A stretch of 64,000 bases of DNA from CAWFGW01 sp963849955 (GCA_963849955.1 CAWKJU010000006.1:62001-126000); one strand, 5' to 3'; numbered from the stretch's first letter, positions 45,408 to 55,502 are shown. Made by a program: numbers and translations. Notes: generated by a model not told the origin, from the letters alone.

Positions 45408-46361
45408 TTACCAATATTTTGAAGGGCAATCGATTGATTTGGGGTGTTTTAGCCGAAGACCGATAATAATTTCATGCGTGCCTGCAATGTATCTTCCTAT
45501 TGAAGTATGTGACCATTCAAAAGCGTAAGAAGCATAAAGCTGATTCCCAAATTCAGCACCAATAAATGTGTTAAAAGCATCCATTATTCGGTAGGAAAAG
45601 CCATACCAAAACTTATTGTTATGAGTAACTTTTGCATTCAAATCAACACTCAGGGGCGTGCCATTCATGTATTTTAACATTGCTGAAGGTGTGATTTGTA
45701 CTGTTTCATTAAGCCACAGTTTTATTCCTCCATTTAAAAAATAATGGGCATTCATTCTAGCATTCTTAGCATTGTCAGCACTAAAATTCACATTGTTTTG
45801 CAATAAAGAAAAAGAAGAGAAATTGACATAGAATCGCGGACTATACAAACAAAGACCGAGATGTACATCAGGCACGGCACCACTATTAAGGTCGTTGGCA
45901 AATAAATAATCGGTTTCATTATCGATATTTCGCCATTTATCTTTGTTAGTTTCCCATTGGGTAAATCCAGCATATGCTCCTGAAGATAATCGTATTGTGG
46001 ATGTGATGGGGATATTATAGGCATAGGCCAACAAAACAGAAGTTCGGGAGATAGGGCCTGTTTGATCAAGAAAAGCTTGTACACCTACACCATGCCATGC
46101 TTTATGTTCTCCCGCATGATGGAATTGATGTTCTTCTTTCCCCAGTGCCATATGAGCACTAATAAAAGTAGTTGTAGGTGCTGATTCAAATCCAGCCCAT
46201 TGTTTACGTCCTCCTATTACCACATCAATAAAGTCTTCTGTTCCGGCAATTGCTGGGTTAAGAGCGAATTGATTGAGCATATACTGTGAATATTGTTGCT
46301 CCTGCTGTGCAAAAGTCACCAATGAAGTAAATAGAAATATGGTCAATAGAAATTTTCTCAT
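45408..46361 (-). CDS. PorP/SprF family T9SS outer-membrane protein
   Basis: A 317-residue PorP with a signal peptide (about 18 residues, ending TFAQ). The canonical N-terminus QYSQYMLNQFALNPAIAGTE is followed by VVIGGRKQWAGFESAPTT, and the protein ends in HEIIIGLRLKHPKSIDCPSKYW. It is closer to classical SprF/PorP than the other two complete copies and uses a normal ATG. Its start overlaps the stop of the 1225-residue type B CTD gene by 4 bp (ATGA), so the surface protein and its PorP are made together. No sigma gene is attached. Confidence 0.92.
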   Translation of the reverse strand: MRKFLLTIFLFTSLVTFAQQEQQYSQYMLNQFALNPAIAGTEDFIDVVIGGRKQWAGFESAPTTTFISAHMALGKEEHQFHHAGEHKAWHGVGVQAFLDQTGPISRTSVLLAYAYNIPITSTIRLSSGAYAGFTQWETNKDKWRNIDNETDYLFANDLNSGAVPDVHLGLCLYSPRFYVNFSSFSLLQNNVNFSADNAKNARMNAHYFLNGGIKLWLNETVQITPSAMLKYMNGTPLSVDLNAKVTHNNKFWYGFSYRIMDAFNTFIGAEFGNQLYASYAFEWSHTSIGRYIAGTHEIIIGLRLKHPKSIDCPSKYW

Positions 46362-49300
46362 CGTAGAATCGAAACTGAGCCATTAAACATTTGATTTTTT
46401 GTGTCATTTACATCAATCACATAATAATAGGTAGCGATGGGTAATTCACTACCACTTAAATCAATTCCGTTCCAGGGTTCATAGTAGCCTGAAGTATAAT
46501 GGTAGACGATATTTCCCCAGCGGTTATAAATTTTTATCTCAGCATTAGGAAAATAGGCGATGCCTTTAATGTACCAGCGATCGTTTTTTCCATCTCCATT
46601 CGGACTAAATCCATTGGGGATAATGATAGGAGGGTATACATCTATTGTTAATAAATCGGATGCGGTACACTTTTCTCCCCGTACCTCAATAAAGTAAGTC
46701 GTTTTTTCTTCGGGTGATACAGTAATATCGGACATGTTGATAGCTCCTGTCGACCAAACTGACTCAAGCACATCGGGTGTGGTAATCGCTTCTATTTTAA
46801 TGGATTCACCGCCATTAATTCCCTCTTTTTCAGAGGTAAGTGCTACTTCTATATTTTCTTTTTTCACATAAATTATATCCGACCATACAGGACAAAACCC
46901 TCCGTTTCTGACTAATATACGGTAGAAACCTTGTGTGCCAATAGTTAAATTACCTTTGGTGGCTAACGCTGAAAAATTTAATGTGTCATTTTCACTATAA
47001 TACCATTCGGTGGTATAGTTTTCCGTAGCGTCATTAAATGCGCTGTAGGTAACATTTTCGCCTTTACAGAGAATGGTATCCTCACCTAAAATAGATGCAA
47101 TGGGAGTGGAAGTAACTCCAACCACATGACTCTTCGTATCCACACAATTATTCGCAGTCGTGACGGTTAATAGGTAATTAGTGGTATTGGTTGGTGAGGC
47201 ATTCACTGTGGGAGAAGTGGTACTAGACAACCCTGATGATGGTGTCCAGTTATAAACTAAACCTGTAGAATAATTACTGACTGTTGCTTTAAGTGTTGAA
47301 GCATTGCCACTACAAACATCGTTTCCTTCAATTGAGATAGCAGGTTTTTCAAACACCGTTATTTGAACTGTTGCAGTGTCTTTACATTCATTTCCATCTG
47401 TAATTCTTAATTCATAATTGGTGCTGCTTAAACCCGAAAAATCAAGGGTTGCGGCCGTTGAAATGGTAAGGTCAGTTAAATTTTCCCACGCATATATGAT
47501 AGTACCATTAGCACCGGTAATTGTAGGCGTTATCGTAACGGTGGCTTCTTCACATATAGCAGCATCGGATAAGGTGACCTTAGGTTTAGAATTTACTGTA
47601 ACGGTTGCTTGTGCGGTATCTTTACATGAATTGGCATCTTCAAAAACGACTGAGAAATTGGTGTTAATGTCACCATCATAATTAATTGTCGGAGAATTCG
47701 AGATAACGGTGGTTGTTGGATTATACCATTCATAATTCCCACCAGTTGTAGCGTTGGTCACCGAAGGAGTCAGTGTAACCGTAGCGCCTTCACACATGGA
47801 TGTATCTTTTAGTGAAATTTGAGGTCGCTGGTTTACTGTAACCGTTATTTCAGTGGTGTCCTTACAATTATTTGCATCGGATATCACTAATCCCACCTTT
47901 TCGGTAGTTAGCTTATTAAATGGAATGGATGGAGTTGTAGCAAACGAACCTGTTGAATTGGACCAATCATAAGTAATAGGTGCAGTAGCATTATTAATTG
48001 TTGGAAGGAGGTTGATGGTCTCGCCTGCACAGATTGAAGTATCATTAAGCGCTAAGATAGGTTTGTTGAAAACGGTTAGAGGTACTGTATTAGAGTCTGT
48101 ACATCCATTCTGATCGCGAATAGCTAAACTATAAAAGGTGGTTGATTGGGCCTTTACATTGAGAATGGAATCTGAATTGATCAAATTTTCTGATGCTGTG
48201 AACCACTTGAAGTTATATTGAGGCGTGCCTCCATTGATGGTTGGTATAAATTGAGCACTATCACCTTCACAGGTTGCCTGGGAAGTCAAGGTGAGTGTAG
48301 GTGTTGAATGAACAGTAAGTGTTATGGGTGATAATTTACTTTCACACCCTAATAGGGTTTCTGTGACATGGAAACGTTGTGTACCCAGACTAGTGTTATT
48401 AAAAGTTGGTGGAGTAATTGGGGTGAGGGAATTATCATACCACTGGATATCAGTACCAGCAACCGTCAAAGGTGGAAGGGGAGATCCCTCACAAATGGTA
48501 TCATGAATGGAATCAGGCATCGCTGTGAATTGATGATCTAATTTAATGACATTGGAGTAACGGATACCACAGGAATCATTTGCCGCTATGCGCAGATAGG
48601 TGTCATTAGAAATTGTAGGTGATTGGTAGGTGATTCCTGTTTCTCCCGCCAGATCACTCCATGTTAATGAATCGGACGAGCGTTGCCACTGATAAGCATA
48701 AACTCCTTTTCCACCAGTTAAAGTGGTGCTAATATTGACTGAAGAAGGTGTAGCGCCATCACAGACCACTTGATTATCTCCAATAACATTATTGGTGAGC
48801 GAATCATAGACGTTAACTAAAATAGTGTCACTGTAGGCCGTATAACACGCGGTAGTAGTTTTCCTGCGGTAATACTGATTAGTAATTAATGCAGCTTCCT
48901 GAAAGGTGCTTGCGGTTGAATTAGCATTTGTCCAGGTAGCCAAGTCTGTGGAAGTTTCCCATTGGTAGATAGATGTTTCGGAAGTACTTGACGCGTCCTC
49001 TTCGCTAATAAAAAGTGAAGGGGAGGTGTTGAAACAGATGTTTTGTGAAGCGGCAATTTTCCCCGCTAGTAAAGGCGTCACTACATGAATAAATACGGAA
49101 TCAATGGATCGACAATGTACACCAGAAATCATGCTTCCCATTTCTGCTACCAACAACCGATACCAGCCCGAGTCAGCTTGATCGATCGCTGGAATGGAGA
49201 GGTTGTTCGCTATAATAAGATCTTCCCACTCATTATTGGTTGGGTTTTTCTTTTGCCATAAATACTCTGGAGTAGTATAAGAGGAGGCTAGTAAGCTTGC

Positions 49301-50035
49301 ACCCAAGTCCAAATTTTCTCCGATACATAAGACAGTATCTCCTGTTATATCGTAAACAGGCAGACATGGGGTAAAAGCCACATCATCGAGCACAAGGTCA
49401 TTGCCGTTTCCACCTGGGTTGTTATTAATTAAGAGTAACACAACCTTATCTGTGGTGGCATCAAACTCGACTGCGTGTTTTTCCCAAGTGAAATTGGGCA
49501 TCACTGGTAAATCACCTGTTTCATATGTAGCAAGGAGGTTATCGTTATAGGCATTCCGTATTTCGAAGCGCACATTTGGTTTAATTCTACCAGCGTTATT
49601 TTCATCAATATTGCCTAACCAAACGGAGAATTCATAGTGAACGCCTGTACACAAACCTTCTACTGTGTCTTTATAAAACTGTCCAGCATCGTAATAGGCA
49701 TTTACCAGCATCATATAACCATTTCCATCACCAGTGTGGTCGGTGATGCCTTCATGCCACACCCCCCAAGGGTCAGAAACAAGGTTTACAAATGAAAACT
49801 CACCGTCATTGGTGTAAATCTCTGTATTTCCTTTTTCTTGTATATAGGTGGTTGTAAAACCAAAATCTTCAGCTTCTAATTGATTAAACTGTGGTGTACC
49901 ATTTCCAAATGTATATTCTAAGGTGGGTTTACTTAATGCGGAACATTGTGCGTTAGCGATATGATGAGAGGAAATCATTAATCCTATTAAAATAGCATTG
50001 ACATAAAGAATAAAATTGTAATAGCTTTTGATCAT
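46358..50035 (-). CDS. Giant secreted Ig-repeat protein with T9SS type B CTD
   Basis: A 1225-residue protein with a signal peptide (about 29 residues, ending IANAQ). It has a jelly-roll binding-like domain at about 38-225 (ITDHTGDGNGYMMLVNAYY to NDLVLDDVAFTPC) and a chain of Ig-like/PKD-like repeats. The repeats at about 575-980 recur every 80 residues or so with 'ICEGATVTLTPSV' and 'NSCKDTAQATVTV' signatures. The type B CTD is IIPNGFSPNGDGKNDRWYI, IKIYNRWGNIVYHY, ending NGSVSILR. It is a surface adhesin or sensor candidate, translated together with the PorP behind it and preceded by the ECF-type motif. Confidence 0.88.
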   Translation of the reverse strand: MIKSYYNFILYVNAILIGLMISSHHIANAQCSALSKPTLEYTFGNGTPQFNQLEAEDFGFTTTYIQEKGNTEIYTNDGEFSFVNLVSDPWGVWHEGITDHTGDGNGYMMLVNAYYDAGQFYKDTVEGLCTGVHYEFSVWLGNIDENNAGRIKPNVRFEIRNAYNDNLLATYETGDLPVMPNFTWEKHAVEFDATTDKVVLLLINNNPGGNGNDLVLDDVAFTPCLPVYDITGDTVLCIGENLDLGASLLASSYTTPEYLWQKKNPTNNEWEDLIIANNLSIPAIDQADSGWYRLLVAEMGSMISGVHCRSIDSVFIHVVTPLLAGKIAASQNICFNTSPSLFISEEDASSTSETSIYQWETSTDLATWTNANSTASTFQEAALITNQYYRRKTTTACYTAYSDTILVNVYDSLTNNVIGDNQVVCDGATPSSVNISTTLTGGKGVYAYQWQRSSDSLTWSDLAGETGITYQSPTISNDTYLRIAANDSCGIRYSNVIKLDHQFTAMPDSIHDTICEGSPLPPLTVAGTDIQWYDNSLTPITPPTFNNTSLGTQRFHVTETLLGCESKLSPITLTVHSTPTLTLTSQATCEGDSAQFIPTINGGTPQYNFKWFTASENLINSDSILNVKAQSTTFYSLAIRDQNGCTDSNTVPLTVFNKPILALNDTSICAGETINLLPTINNATAPITYDWSNSTGSFATTPSIPFNKLTTEKVGLVISDANNCKDTTEITVTVNQRPQISLKDTSMCEGATVTLTPSVTNATTGGNYEWYNPTTTVISNSPTINYDGDINTNFSVVFEDANSCKDTAQATVTVNSKPKVTLSDAAICEEATVTITPTITGANGTIIYAWENLTDLTISTAATLDFSGLSSTNYELRITDGNECKDTATVQITVFEKPAISIEGNDVCSGNASTLKATVSNYSTGLVYNWTPSSGLSSTTSPTVNASPTNTTNYLLTVTTANNCVDTKSHVVGVTSTPIASILGEDTILCKGENVTYSAFNDATENYTTEWYYSENDTLNFSALATKGNLTIGTQGFYRILVRNGGFCPVWSDIIYVKKENIEVALTSEKEGINGGESIKIEAITTPDVLESVWSTGAINMSDITVSPEEKTTYFIEVRGEKCTASDLLTIDVYPPIIIPNGFSPNGDGKNDRWYIKGIAYFPNAEIKIYNRWGNIVYHYTSGYYEPWNGIDLSGSELPIATYYYVIDVNDTKNQMFNGSVSILR

Positions 50036-50067
50036 AGAAAAAGATGATATTAATCCCCTAGCTATTA

Positions 50068-50094
50068 CTACACAAATTGTTATAAAAAGTAAAC
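50068..50094 (-). promoter_or_regulatory. ECF-type promoter motif upstream of the 1225-aa type B gene
   Basis: On the minus strand GTTTAC (50094-50089), 16 bp, TGTAG (50072-50068), ending 32 bp before the ATG. The distance to the start equals that of the CotH site. It joins the sigma-less PorP/type B operon to the putative regulon. Confidence 0.6.
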
Positions 50095-50194
50095 AGTTTA
50101 AATTGTGTTTTTTTATTATTAAAAAAGTAACCTGTAAAAAAGTGCTTTTTGAAGTTGTTTAAGATTCGCTTAAACAGCTAATGTGATTTTCGTT

Positions 50195-50869
50195 TTAATC
50201 GTTGAGTTCACCTTTTTCAACACGACCTTGACTATTAGCTTTGATGTAAGTACCTGTTTCTACATTTAAGCAGGTGAGCCACATCCCGCCATAAGCATAG
50301 GTATCAATACAGACGGTGTGTCCAAAGTCCGCAATCTGTCCGTTTTTTCTTGCGGTGTGTCCACAAACCACTGTTTTATCGGTAGAATACAACTCTGGAG
50401 TTTCGTACTTCTGCCAGAACAGGTGGTGTGCATCCTGTTCAGTTAGCTTTTTTCCAGCTTCTAGACCTGCATGCACAAAAATAAATTGTTCCGTTTCATG
50501 GTAGGGCAGACAGGACTCGATAAATGCCCAATGTGCTGGGTCAATTTTATTGACCCAATTAGGATCGTCTTCTACTATACCGTAAGATGCAAGGGTTTGT
50601 ACTGCACCAAATTGTAGCCACGAGGCAAACTGATCCTGATCTGTTTTTGCAGCTAACATTGTGAGATCATGGTTGCCCAAGATAAATTTAAAGTTGTACT
50701 GTTTACTTTTATCAAGCAACCAATTAAAAACACCTTTACTGTTGGGGCCTCGATCAATATAGTCCCCTAAAAAGACCACGGTATCCTCTTTTTGGATCTG
50801 ACCTTCATTAAAAATAGTCTCTAAAGCAGTAAGACAGCCGTGGATATCTCCAATTGCGTATATCGCCAT
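50195..50869 (-). CDS. Serine/threonine protein phosphatase-type metallophosphoesterase
   Basis: A 224-residue PPP-family enzyme. The signature motifs are GDIHG at 7-11, GDYIDRG near 35-41 and GNHD near 65-68, followed by histidines in FVHAGLEAG and VVCGHTARK that complete the dinuclear metal site. It should dephosphorylate phosphoproteins or small phosphorylated molecules in the cytoplasm; bacterial relatives are PrpA/PrpB and ApaH-like enzymes. It stands alone. Confidence 0.9.
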   Translation of the reverse strand: MAIYAIGDIHGCLTALETIFNEGQIQKEDTVVFLGDYIDRGPNSKGVFNWLLDKSKQYNFKFILGNHDLTMLAAKTDQDQFASWLQFGAVQTLASYGIVEDDPNWVNKIDPAHWAFIESCLPYHETEQFIFVHAGLEAGKKLTEQDAHHLFWQKYETPELYSTDKTVVCGHTARKNGQIADFGHTVCIDTYAYGGMWLTCLNVETGTYIKANSQGRVEKGELND

Positions 50870-51140
50870 TTAATTTATTTATTTGTTTTCAACTTTTAGA
50901 CAGATGCTAGTAAGAAAGTTTACTAATATCAATTGCGAATGATAATAATAATACTTAAGCCTCATAAAATACATTTTTTGGAAATAACTTTAAACCTCTT
51001 CCCACTACTTTCGTTTTCCACTGTTTGAGGATACTATTCCTCATTATTTTTGATATACTTCTAATTAGGAGCATTTTCTAACTGATTTATTAATTGCGCG
51101 GTTATTGGGTGTTATTTATTACATCGTTAAATATGAATTT

Positions 51141-51659
51141 ATGAAGCAATTTTCACCCATATTAATTTTAATCCTTTGTCTCTTTTGGAGTACTACTACA
51201 ATCGCATCAGATCCTGCTGTTGATCCAATGATTTCACTACGAAGAGAAACGAAGCGAATTCTTAAAGCTACACATGAAGTCATAGAAATTGCTCAACTTC
51301 AAATTCAAATAGGAGAAAAATATAATGGGATGTTGACTAAAACATGCTTGAATCAAGCGTATGCATATTTTTTATTTAGAGATAGACAATTTAATCAAGC
51401 ACAAATCTATTCTTTCCATGCTAGAATGATGGCCGTTAAAGTCATCAAAGATAATGGGGGAGTGGAGCCGGAGGGGTTTGAAATTAGTATGCCCGAATTG
51501 GCAGCTCTGGAAAGCATCTCATCACCCTATAACGAAGTGTTGCCTGTAGAGTTTAAAAAGGAAAAAGTTGATGATTATTATGTAGTTGCTCATAACCCTA
51601 AGCGGTTAAAGGTAGTTTTAAAAAAGGAAGACGAACAAGAGATGCTTGGACAAATCTAG
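51141..51659 (+). CDS. Secreted helical protein, unknown function
   Basis: Starting at the ATG at 51141 the product has 172 residues with a signal peptide of about 23 residues (ending TTIAS). The frame extends 36 bp upstream only to a TTG. The mature part is helical: HEVIEIAQLQIQIGEKYNG and YFLFRDRQFNQAQIYSFHARMMAV resemble tetratricopeptide-like helices. I recognise no named family. Exported, probably periplasmic. No neighbours on the same strand. Confidence 0.6.
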   Translation: MKQFSPILILILCLFWSTTTIASDPAVDPMISLRRETKRILKATHEVIEIAQLQIQIGEKYNGMLTKTCLNQAYAYFLFRDRQFNQAQIYSFHARMMAVKVIKDNGGVEPEGFEISMPELAALESISSPYNEVLPVEFKKEKVDDYYVVAHNPKRLKVVLKKEDEQEMLGQI

Positions 51660-51777
51660 ACTCAGATTTAGAAAGTGATTTATTATCATTCAGGAGTTTA
51701 AAATAGTTTATCTTTTTCAAATATCGGTTAGCAAGTATAAACCAACTCAGGCGAGAATTGCTTTTTGATAAATTACT

Positions 51778-52221
51778 TCAAAACTTCTTGATCATAATTA
51801 CCCCACCAACAATCAATAGCATACCCAAAATTCTACCTATAGAAATAGGCATGTGTGGTGTACCCATCACTTGAAAATGTTCCATCAACATGGATATCAG
51901 TAATTGACCTGCCACCACTAATCCGAAAGTTAATCCAGGCCCAATCTTTGGAAAAGCTAACACAATCACCGTCACATAAAATGCCCCCAGTATTCCACCC
52001 AACCACGCGTAAGAAGGTGCGTCTTTTAGTCCTTTCCAGGAGATCTGTTGTGAAGTAAACAATATGTAGAGCACCAAAGCGACCACTCCTACAACAAATG
52101 AAATCAATGAAGCATGTACAGGGCTGCCTCCAGTTTTAGCTAATTTACTGTTCATACTAGCCTGTATTGGAAGAAAAGCCCCAGCAAGAAAAGTCACGAT
52201 GATCCAACCAAATTTTTCCAT
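51778..52221 (-). CDS. DMT family transporter (DUF606/YdcZ type)
   Basis: A 147-residue integral membrane protein with five hydrophobic helices, the size of a half-length DMT transporter. The start WIIVTFLAGAFLPIQASMNSKLA and the central YAWLGGILGAFYVTVIVLAF are typical of the DUF606 group, whose members function as dimers. Substrate unknown. Confidence 0.85.
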   Translation of the reverse strand: MEKFGWIIVTFLAGAFLPIQASMNSKLAKTGGSPVHASLISFVVGVVALVLYILFTSQQISWKGLKDAPSYAWLGGILGAFYVTVIVLAFPKIGPGLTFGLVVAGQLLISMLMEHFQVMGTPHMPISIGRILGMLLIVGGVIMIKKF

Positions 52222-52708
52222 TTGTAATGTTACGTTTAATTCGAGAATAGATAAATAATCTTAGTTTTCATTTTTAATTATTAACAAATATACTGTAGTT
52301 GTTAGTCTGCTGATAATCCTCCTCTAATAAGACTCTACTTATTTTTTATAGATGAAAATTTCTTTTGAGAATCATGAATTAAAGTTAAAAAAGAATCATA
52401 GGTATCCTATTAATCATTAAAATCAAAGTTTAGACGTTTGCCAGCTTTTCTTTCAAAAGTGCTGTTACTTTTCTAATGACGTAAGACAATAAAATGCCCA
52501 GTAATAAACCAGTTATTCAAATATTATAAAACCGCATATCAAAAATTTCTCATTTCCATATGAACAGATAATTCAACTTTTTAAAAGTGGTAAATCCTCA
52601 TTTTTTCAAAAAACAACTCTTAACAACGGTTGGTAAAATACGATTCATAAATAATCATTACCTTTAATTTTCTCAGATGTTTTGAGTTAGTATATAAACA
52701 CAAAAGCC
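52222..52708. other. Intergenic region, 487 bp
   Basis: No ORF, RNA gene or strong hairpin was recognised between the divergent DMT transporter and GH53 genes. The stretch is AT-rich and should hold both promoters. The GTTTAC-16-CGTAG motif is absent; a GTTAC followed by CGTAA at about 52465 has only an 11-bp gap and was not accepted. Confidence 0.4.
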
Positions 52709-54373
52709 ATGATTACCAGACTAATTACCTTTTTGTTTTTTTTAGTTGCTACTACTTCAAATGCACAAGAATTAGCCCGTGGAGCAGACATCGGTTGGCT
52801 TTCGGAAATGGAACAGTCGGGTCGTACTTGGCGTGATAGCAATGGTGTACAAAAAGACCTCTTGGATATTCTGCCAGACTACTGCATCAATGCCATCCGT
52901 TTGCGGGTGTGGGTGAATCCTGCTGATGGTTGGAGTGGCAAACAAGATGTCATCAACTTAACGAAGCGGGCTGTTGACAAAGGCTATCGCCTCATGATTG
53001 ATTTTCACTATAGTGATTCATGGGCTGATCCGGGTAAGCAAACGAAACCGGCTGCTTGGGCGAATTATTCTGTTAACCAACTGGCTCAAGCTGTAGCCGA
53101 CCATACCACGGATATACTCAATGGCTTAAAAACTCAGGGCATTACCCCAGAGTGGGTACAAGTCGGTAATGAAACCAACAACGGCATGTTGTGGCCCGAA
53201 GGGCAAGCTTCCACAAACATGGCGAACTATGCGCTTTTTGTGGAGCGCGGTTACCAGGCAGTAAAAAATGTCTTTCCGTCCGCTAAGGTGATTGTCCATG
53301 TATCCAACGGCTACGATAATGGTTTGTTTCGCTGGAACATAGGCGGGTTAATTAACAATGGAGCACACTTTGACATCATCGCAATGTCTATGTACCCCGA
53401 TACGCCTGCAGATTGGTCAACTTATGCACAGCAGACACTTACAAACATGCAGGACATGGTAGCGACCTACCAAAAAGATATTATGATTTCAGAGATTGGC
53501 TTAGCATCCAACGCCCCCAATGAAGCGCTCCAGTTTGTAGAAAAAGTCATTCAAAATGTACAAGCCCTACCCAACAACCGAGGTTTAGGAGTGTTTTGGT
53601 GGGAACCACAAGCATACAACTGGCGTGGGTATGGTAAAGTAGCCTGGAATGGTAACACTACCCAAAATGCATATCAAGCTACGAATGCCATGAATGGCTT
53701 TAAGTATCACTGTGACGCTGTTACTAAAGATTGTAATAACGTGGACAACGGCACGGCATATTTTGATCATTGTGACCAATGTGTCGGTGGCAATACTGGC
53801 AAGTTACCGTGTGAAAAAGTACAAGTGACTTTCAAGTTACACCTGGCAGATAACGACATTTCTCAAATGGCTTACATCACCGGAACAATGACTGCCACCA
53901 ACGGGAACTGGCAAATATTGCCGATGCAATACGAAGGGAGTAATAATTTTTCCTATGTACATGAATTTTATCCGGGTGATACGTTAGCCTATTATTTCCT
54001 CCATGCAAACGACTGGAATGCCCGCGAAACAGTACCGTTGCCATGTGTGGTTTATTGGCAGGATAGGGGGTATACGGTCCCGAGTGAAGATGTGGTTTTA
54101 CATCACGTTTGGTCATCGTGCAGCGAGGTAGTCACTGGAATTCGAGTACATGAAAATAACGCAGACGTATATCCTAACCCGTTTTCCAATAAGTTGCAGT
54201 TAGGTGTTTCCATCACGACAGCTTTTGAGTTAATGGATTCTCAAGGACATGTGGTTGAACAAGGTAGCTGTGATAACTCTTGTCAACTTGGTGAGGAGAT
54301 TTCTCCAGGGATATACGTTCTAAAACTCACAAATGTCGCACAAACCCGAGTAATTACGGTGGTGAAAGAGTAG
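52709..54373 (+). CDS. Secreted GH53 endo-beta-1,4-galactanase with T9SS type A CTD
   Basis: A 554-residue protein with a signal peptide (about 20 residues, ending SNAQ). The GH53 domain (about 21-335) has acid/base Glu155 in VQVGNETNNG and nucleophile Glu262 in MISEIGLAS; it hydrolyses the galactan side chains of pectin. A short Cys-rich module (DHCDQCVGGNTGKLPCE) leads to a beta-sandwich of about 110 residues (VQVTFKLHLADNDIS, TNGNWQILPM, GDTLAYYFLHANDWN) that looks like a starch-binding-type E-set domain. The type A CTD (VYPNPFSNKLQLGV, ending VITVVKE) closes it. It lies 2.7 kb outside the main enzyme island. Confidence 0.9.
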   Translation: MITRLITFLFFLVATTSNAQELARGADIGWLSEMEQSGRTWRDSNGVQKDLLDILPDYCINAIRLRVWVNPADGWSGKQDVINLTKRAVDKGYRLMIDFHYSDSWADPGKQTKPAAWANYSVNQLAQAVADHTTDILNGLKTQGITPEWVQVGNETNNGMLWPEGQASTNMANYALFVERGYQAVKNVFPSAKVIVHVSNGYDNGLFRWNIGGLINNGAHFDIIAMSMYPDTPADWSTYAQQTLTNMQDMVATYQKDIMISEIGLASNAPNEALQFVEKVIQNVQALPNNRGLGVFWWEPQAYNWRGYGKVAWNGNTTQNAYQATNAMNGFKYHCDAVTKDCNNVDNGTAYFDHCDQCVGGNTGKLPCEKVQVTFKLHLADNDISQMAYITGTMTATNGNWQILPMQYEGSNNFSYVHEFYPGDTLAYYFLHANDWNARETVPLPCVVYWQDRGYTVPSEDVVLHHVWSSCSEVVTGIRVHENNADVYPNPFSNKLQLGVSITTAFELMDSQGHVVEQGSCDNSCQLGEEISPGIYVLKLTNVAQTRVITVVKE

Positions 54374-54398
54374 GGGGAGATGGGTTAAAATTCAGGCT

Positions 54399-55502
54399 TT
54401 AAAAATGTTTACTAAAAAAATGCTTAATTTTTTCCCAGGGTTTGCTTTTTTGTTCTTCAGTGGGGGAAATAACAAAGGCAATTGGTTTTAGTGATTCTAC
54501 ATGTTCACAGACAACTTTGAACATACCCAAGAAGGGCACACTGATAAACATTCCTGGAATGCCCCAGACCATGCCTCCAATAATGATAATAAAGATGGTA
54601 AAAAGTGGATTAATGGCTACCCGTCCACCAGTGATGTTGGGGGTGAGGATGTTGTTTTCTGTAAACTGAATGATTACAAATAGAATTAAGACTCCAAAGG
54701 CATTGCGTGGTTCATCAGAGGCAAGTGTATAGAGCAGTGGAAATGCTCCACCTATGAGTGTTCCGAAATAAGGAATAAAATTCATGAGTGCAGAGAGAAT
54801 CCCAAACATGATGGCGTATTGAATGCCAACAATCATTAACCCGATGGAGTTAAGCACACAAAGAATTAATACCACAATAAAAACTCCGCTTACGTAACTT
54901 TTTGTGATGGAGGAAACATCGCTTAATATAGATTTTACTCGGTCATGGTTGTTTTGGTCGGTAATTTTATATAGAAATTCCTTAAAATGATCACGATAAG
55001 AAAGCATAAAAAAAATGTATACGGGTTGCAGTCCCAGATGTACAAGGGTGCCGGTCGTGGAGTTTATTATTTTTTTCATAGACTCATTACCTCCTGCCAC
55101 CATGTTTTTTAAACTGTCATCCAAACCATTTTTCGCATTAAAAGTGATGGGGGTGTTGTTGTTGAGGTAGTTCTCTAAACTTTTGATGTTTGCTCTCGCT
55201 TGCTCAACCACAGAAGATGAGTTTTCAATGAAATACGAAATTTGACTGAAGAGAAACATGATTAACCCTACCAACACAGCAACAGCCAGCAATACGCTGA
55301 TGAGGGTAGCTATGGCTCGGTTTTTAATGTAGCGCTCTAAAAAGTTGGCTACAGGATATATTAAATAAGAAAATAAGATGGCCAGACAAATGGGGTAAAT
55401 AAATCCACGACCTATAATTACAACAACACTTATGGCGATTAGGGCTAAGGTGATTAAAGCCCATTGGCTAGCTGATCTTTCTTTGGTAAAATTTTTGTCC
55501 AT
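54399..55502 (-). CDS. AI-2E family transporter (YhhT/PerM type)
   Basis: With the ATG at 55502 the product has 367 residues and avoids overlapping the divergent YihY gene. It has the usual AI-2E arrangement: two N-terminal helices (ALITLALIAISVVVIIGRGF, YPICLAILFSYLIYPVA), a third, a soluble middle part, and a C-terminal half with LMNFIPYFGTLIGGAFPLLY and IPGMFISVPFLGMFKVV. Members export small solutes or autoinducer-2, some with Na+ or H+ exchange. The specific substrate is unknown. Confidence 0.9.
   Translation of the reverse strand: MDKNFTKERSASQWALITLALIAISVVVIIGRGFIYPICLAILFSYLIYPVANFLERYIKNRAIATLISVLLAVAVLVGLIMFLFSQISYFIENSSSVVEQARANIKSLENYLNNNTPITFNAKNGLDDSLKNMVAGGNESMKKIINSTTGTLVHLGLQPVYIFFMLSYRDHFKEFLYKITDQNNHDRVKSILSDVSSITKSYVSGVFIVVLILCVLNSIGLMIVGIQYAIMFGILSALMNFIPYFGTLIGGAFPLLYTLASDEPRNAFGVLILFVIIQFTENNILTPNITGGRVAINPLFTIFIIIIGGMVWGIPGMFISVPFLGMFKVVCEHVESLKPIAFVISPTEEQKSKPWEKIKHFFSKHF

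Noticed and set aside
46700..49100. Repetitive DNA suggestive of a CRISPR or tandem repeat array
   Set aside because: The periodicity is coding: Ig-like repeats of about 80 residues in the 1225-aa protein, diverged at the DNA level.
50918..50944. GTTTAC followed 16 bp later by TGATA as another ECF-type site
   Set aside because: The second half does not match (C/T)GTAG and the site is over 190 bp from the nearest gene start.
52465..52486. GTTAC...CGTAA before the GH53 gene as an ECF-type promoter
   Set aside because: The gap is only about 11 bp and it lies over 200 bp from the start.
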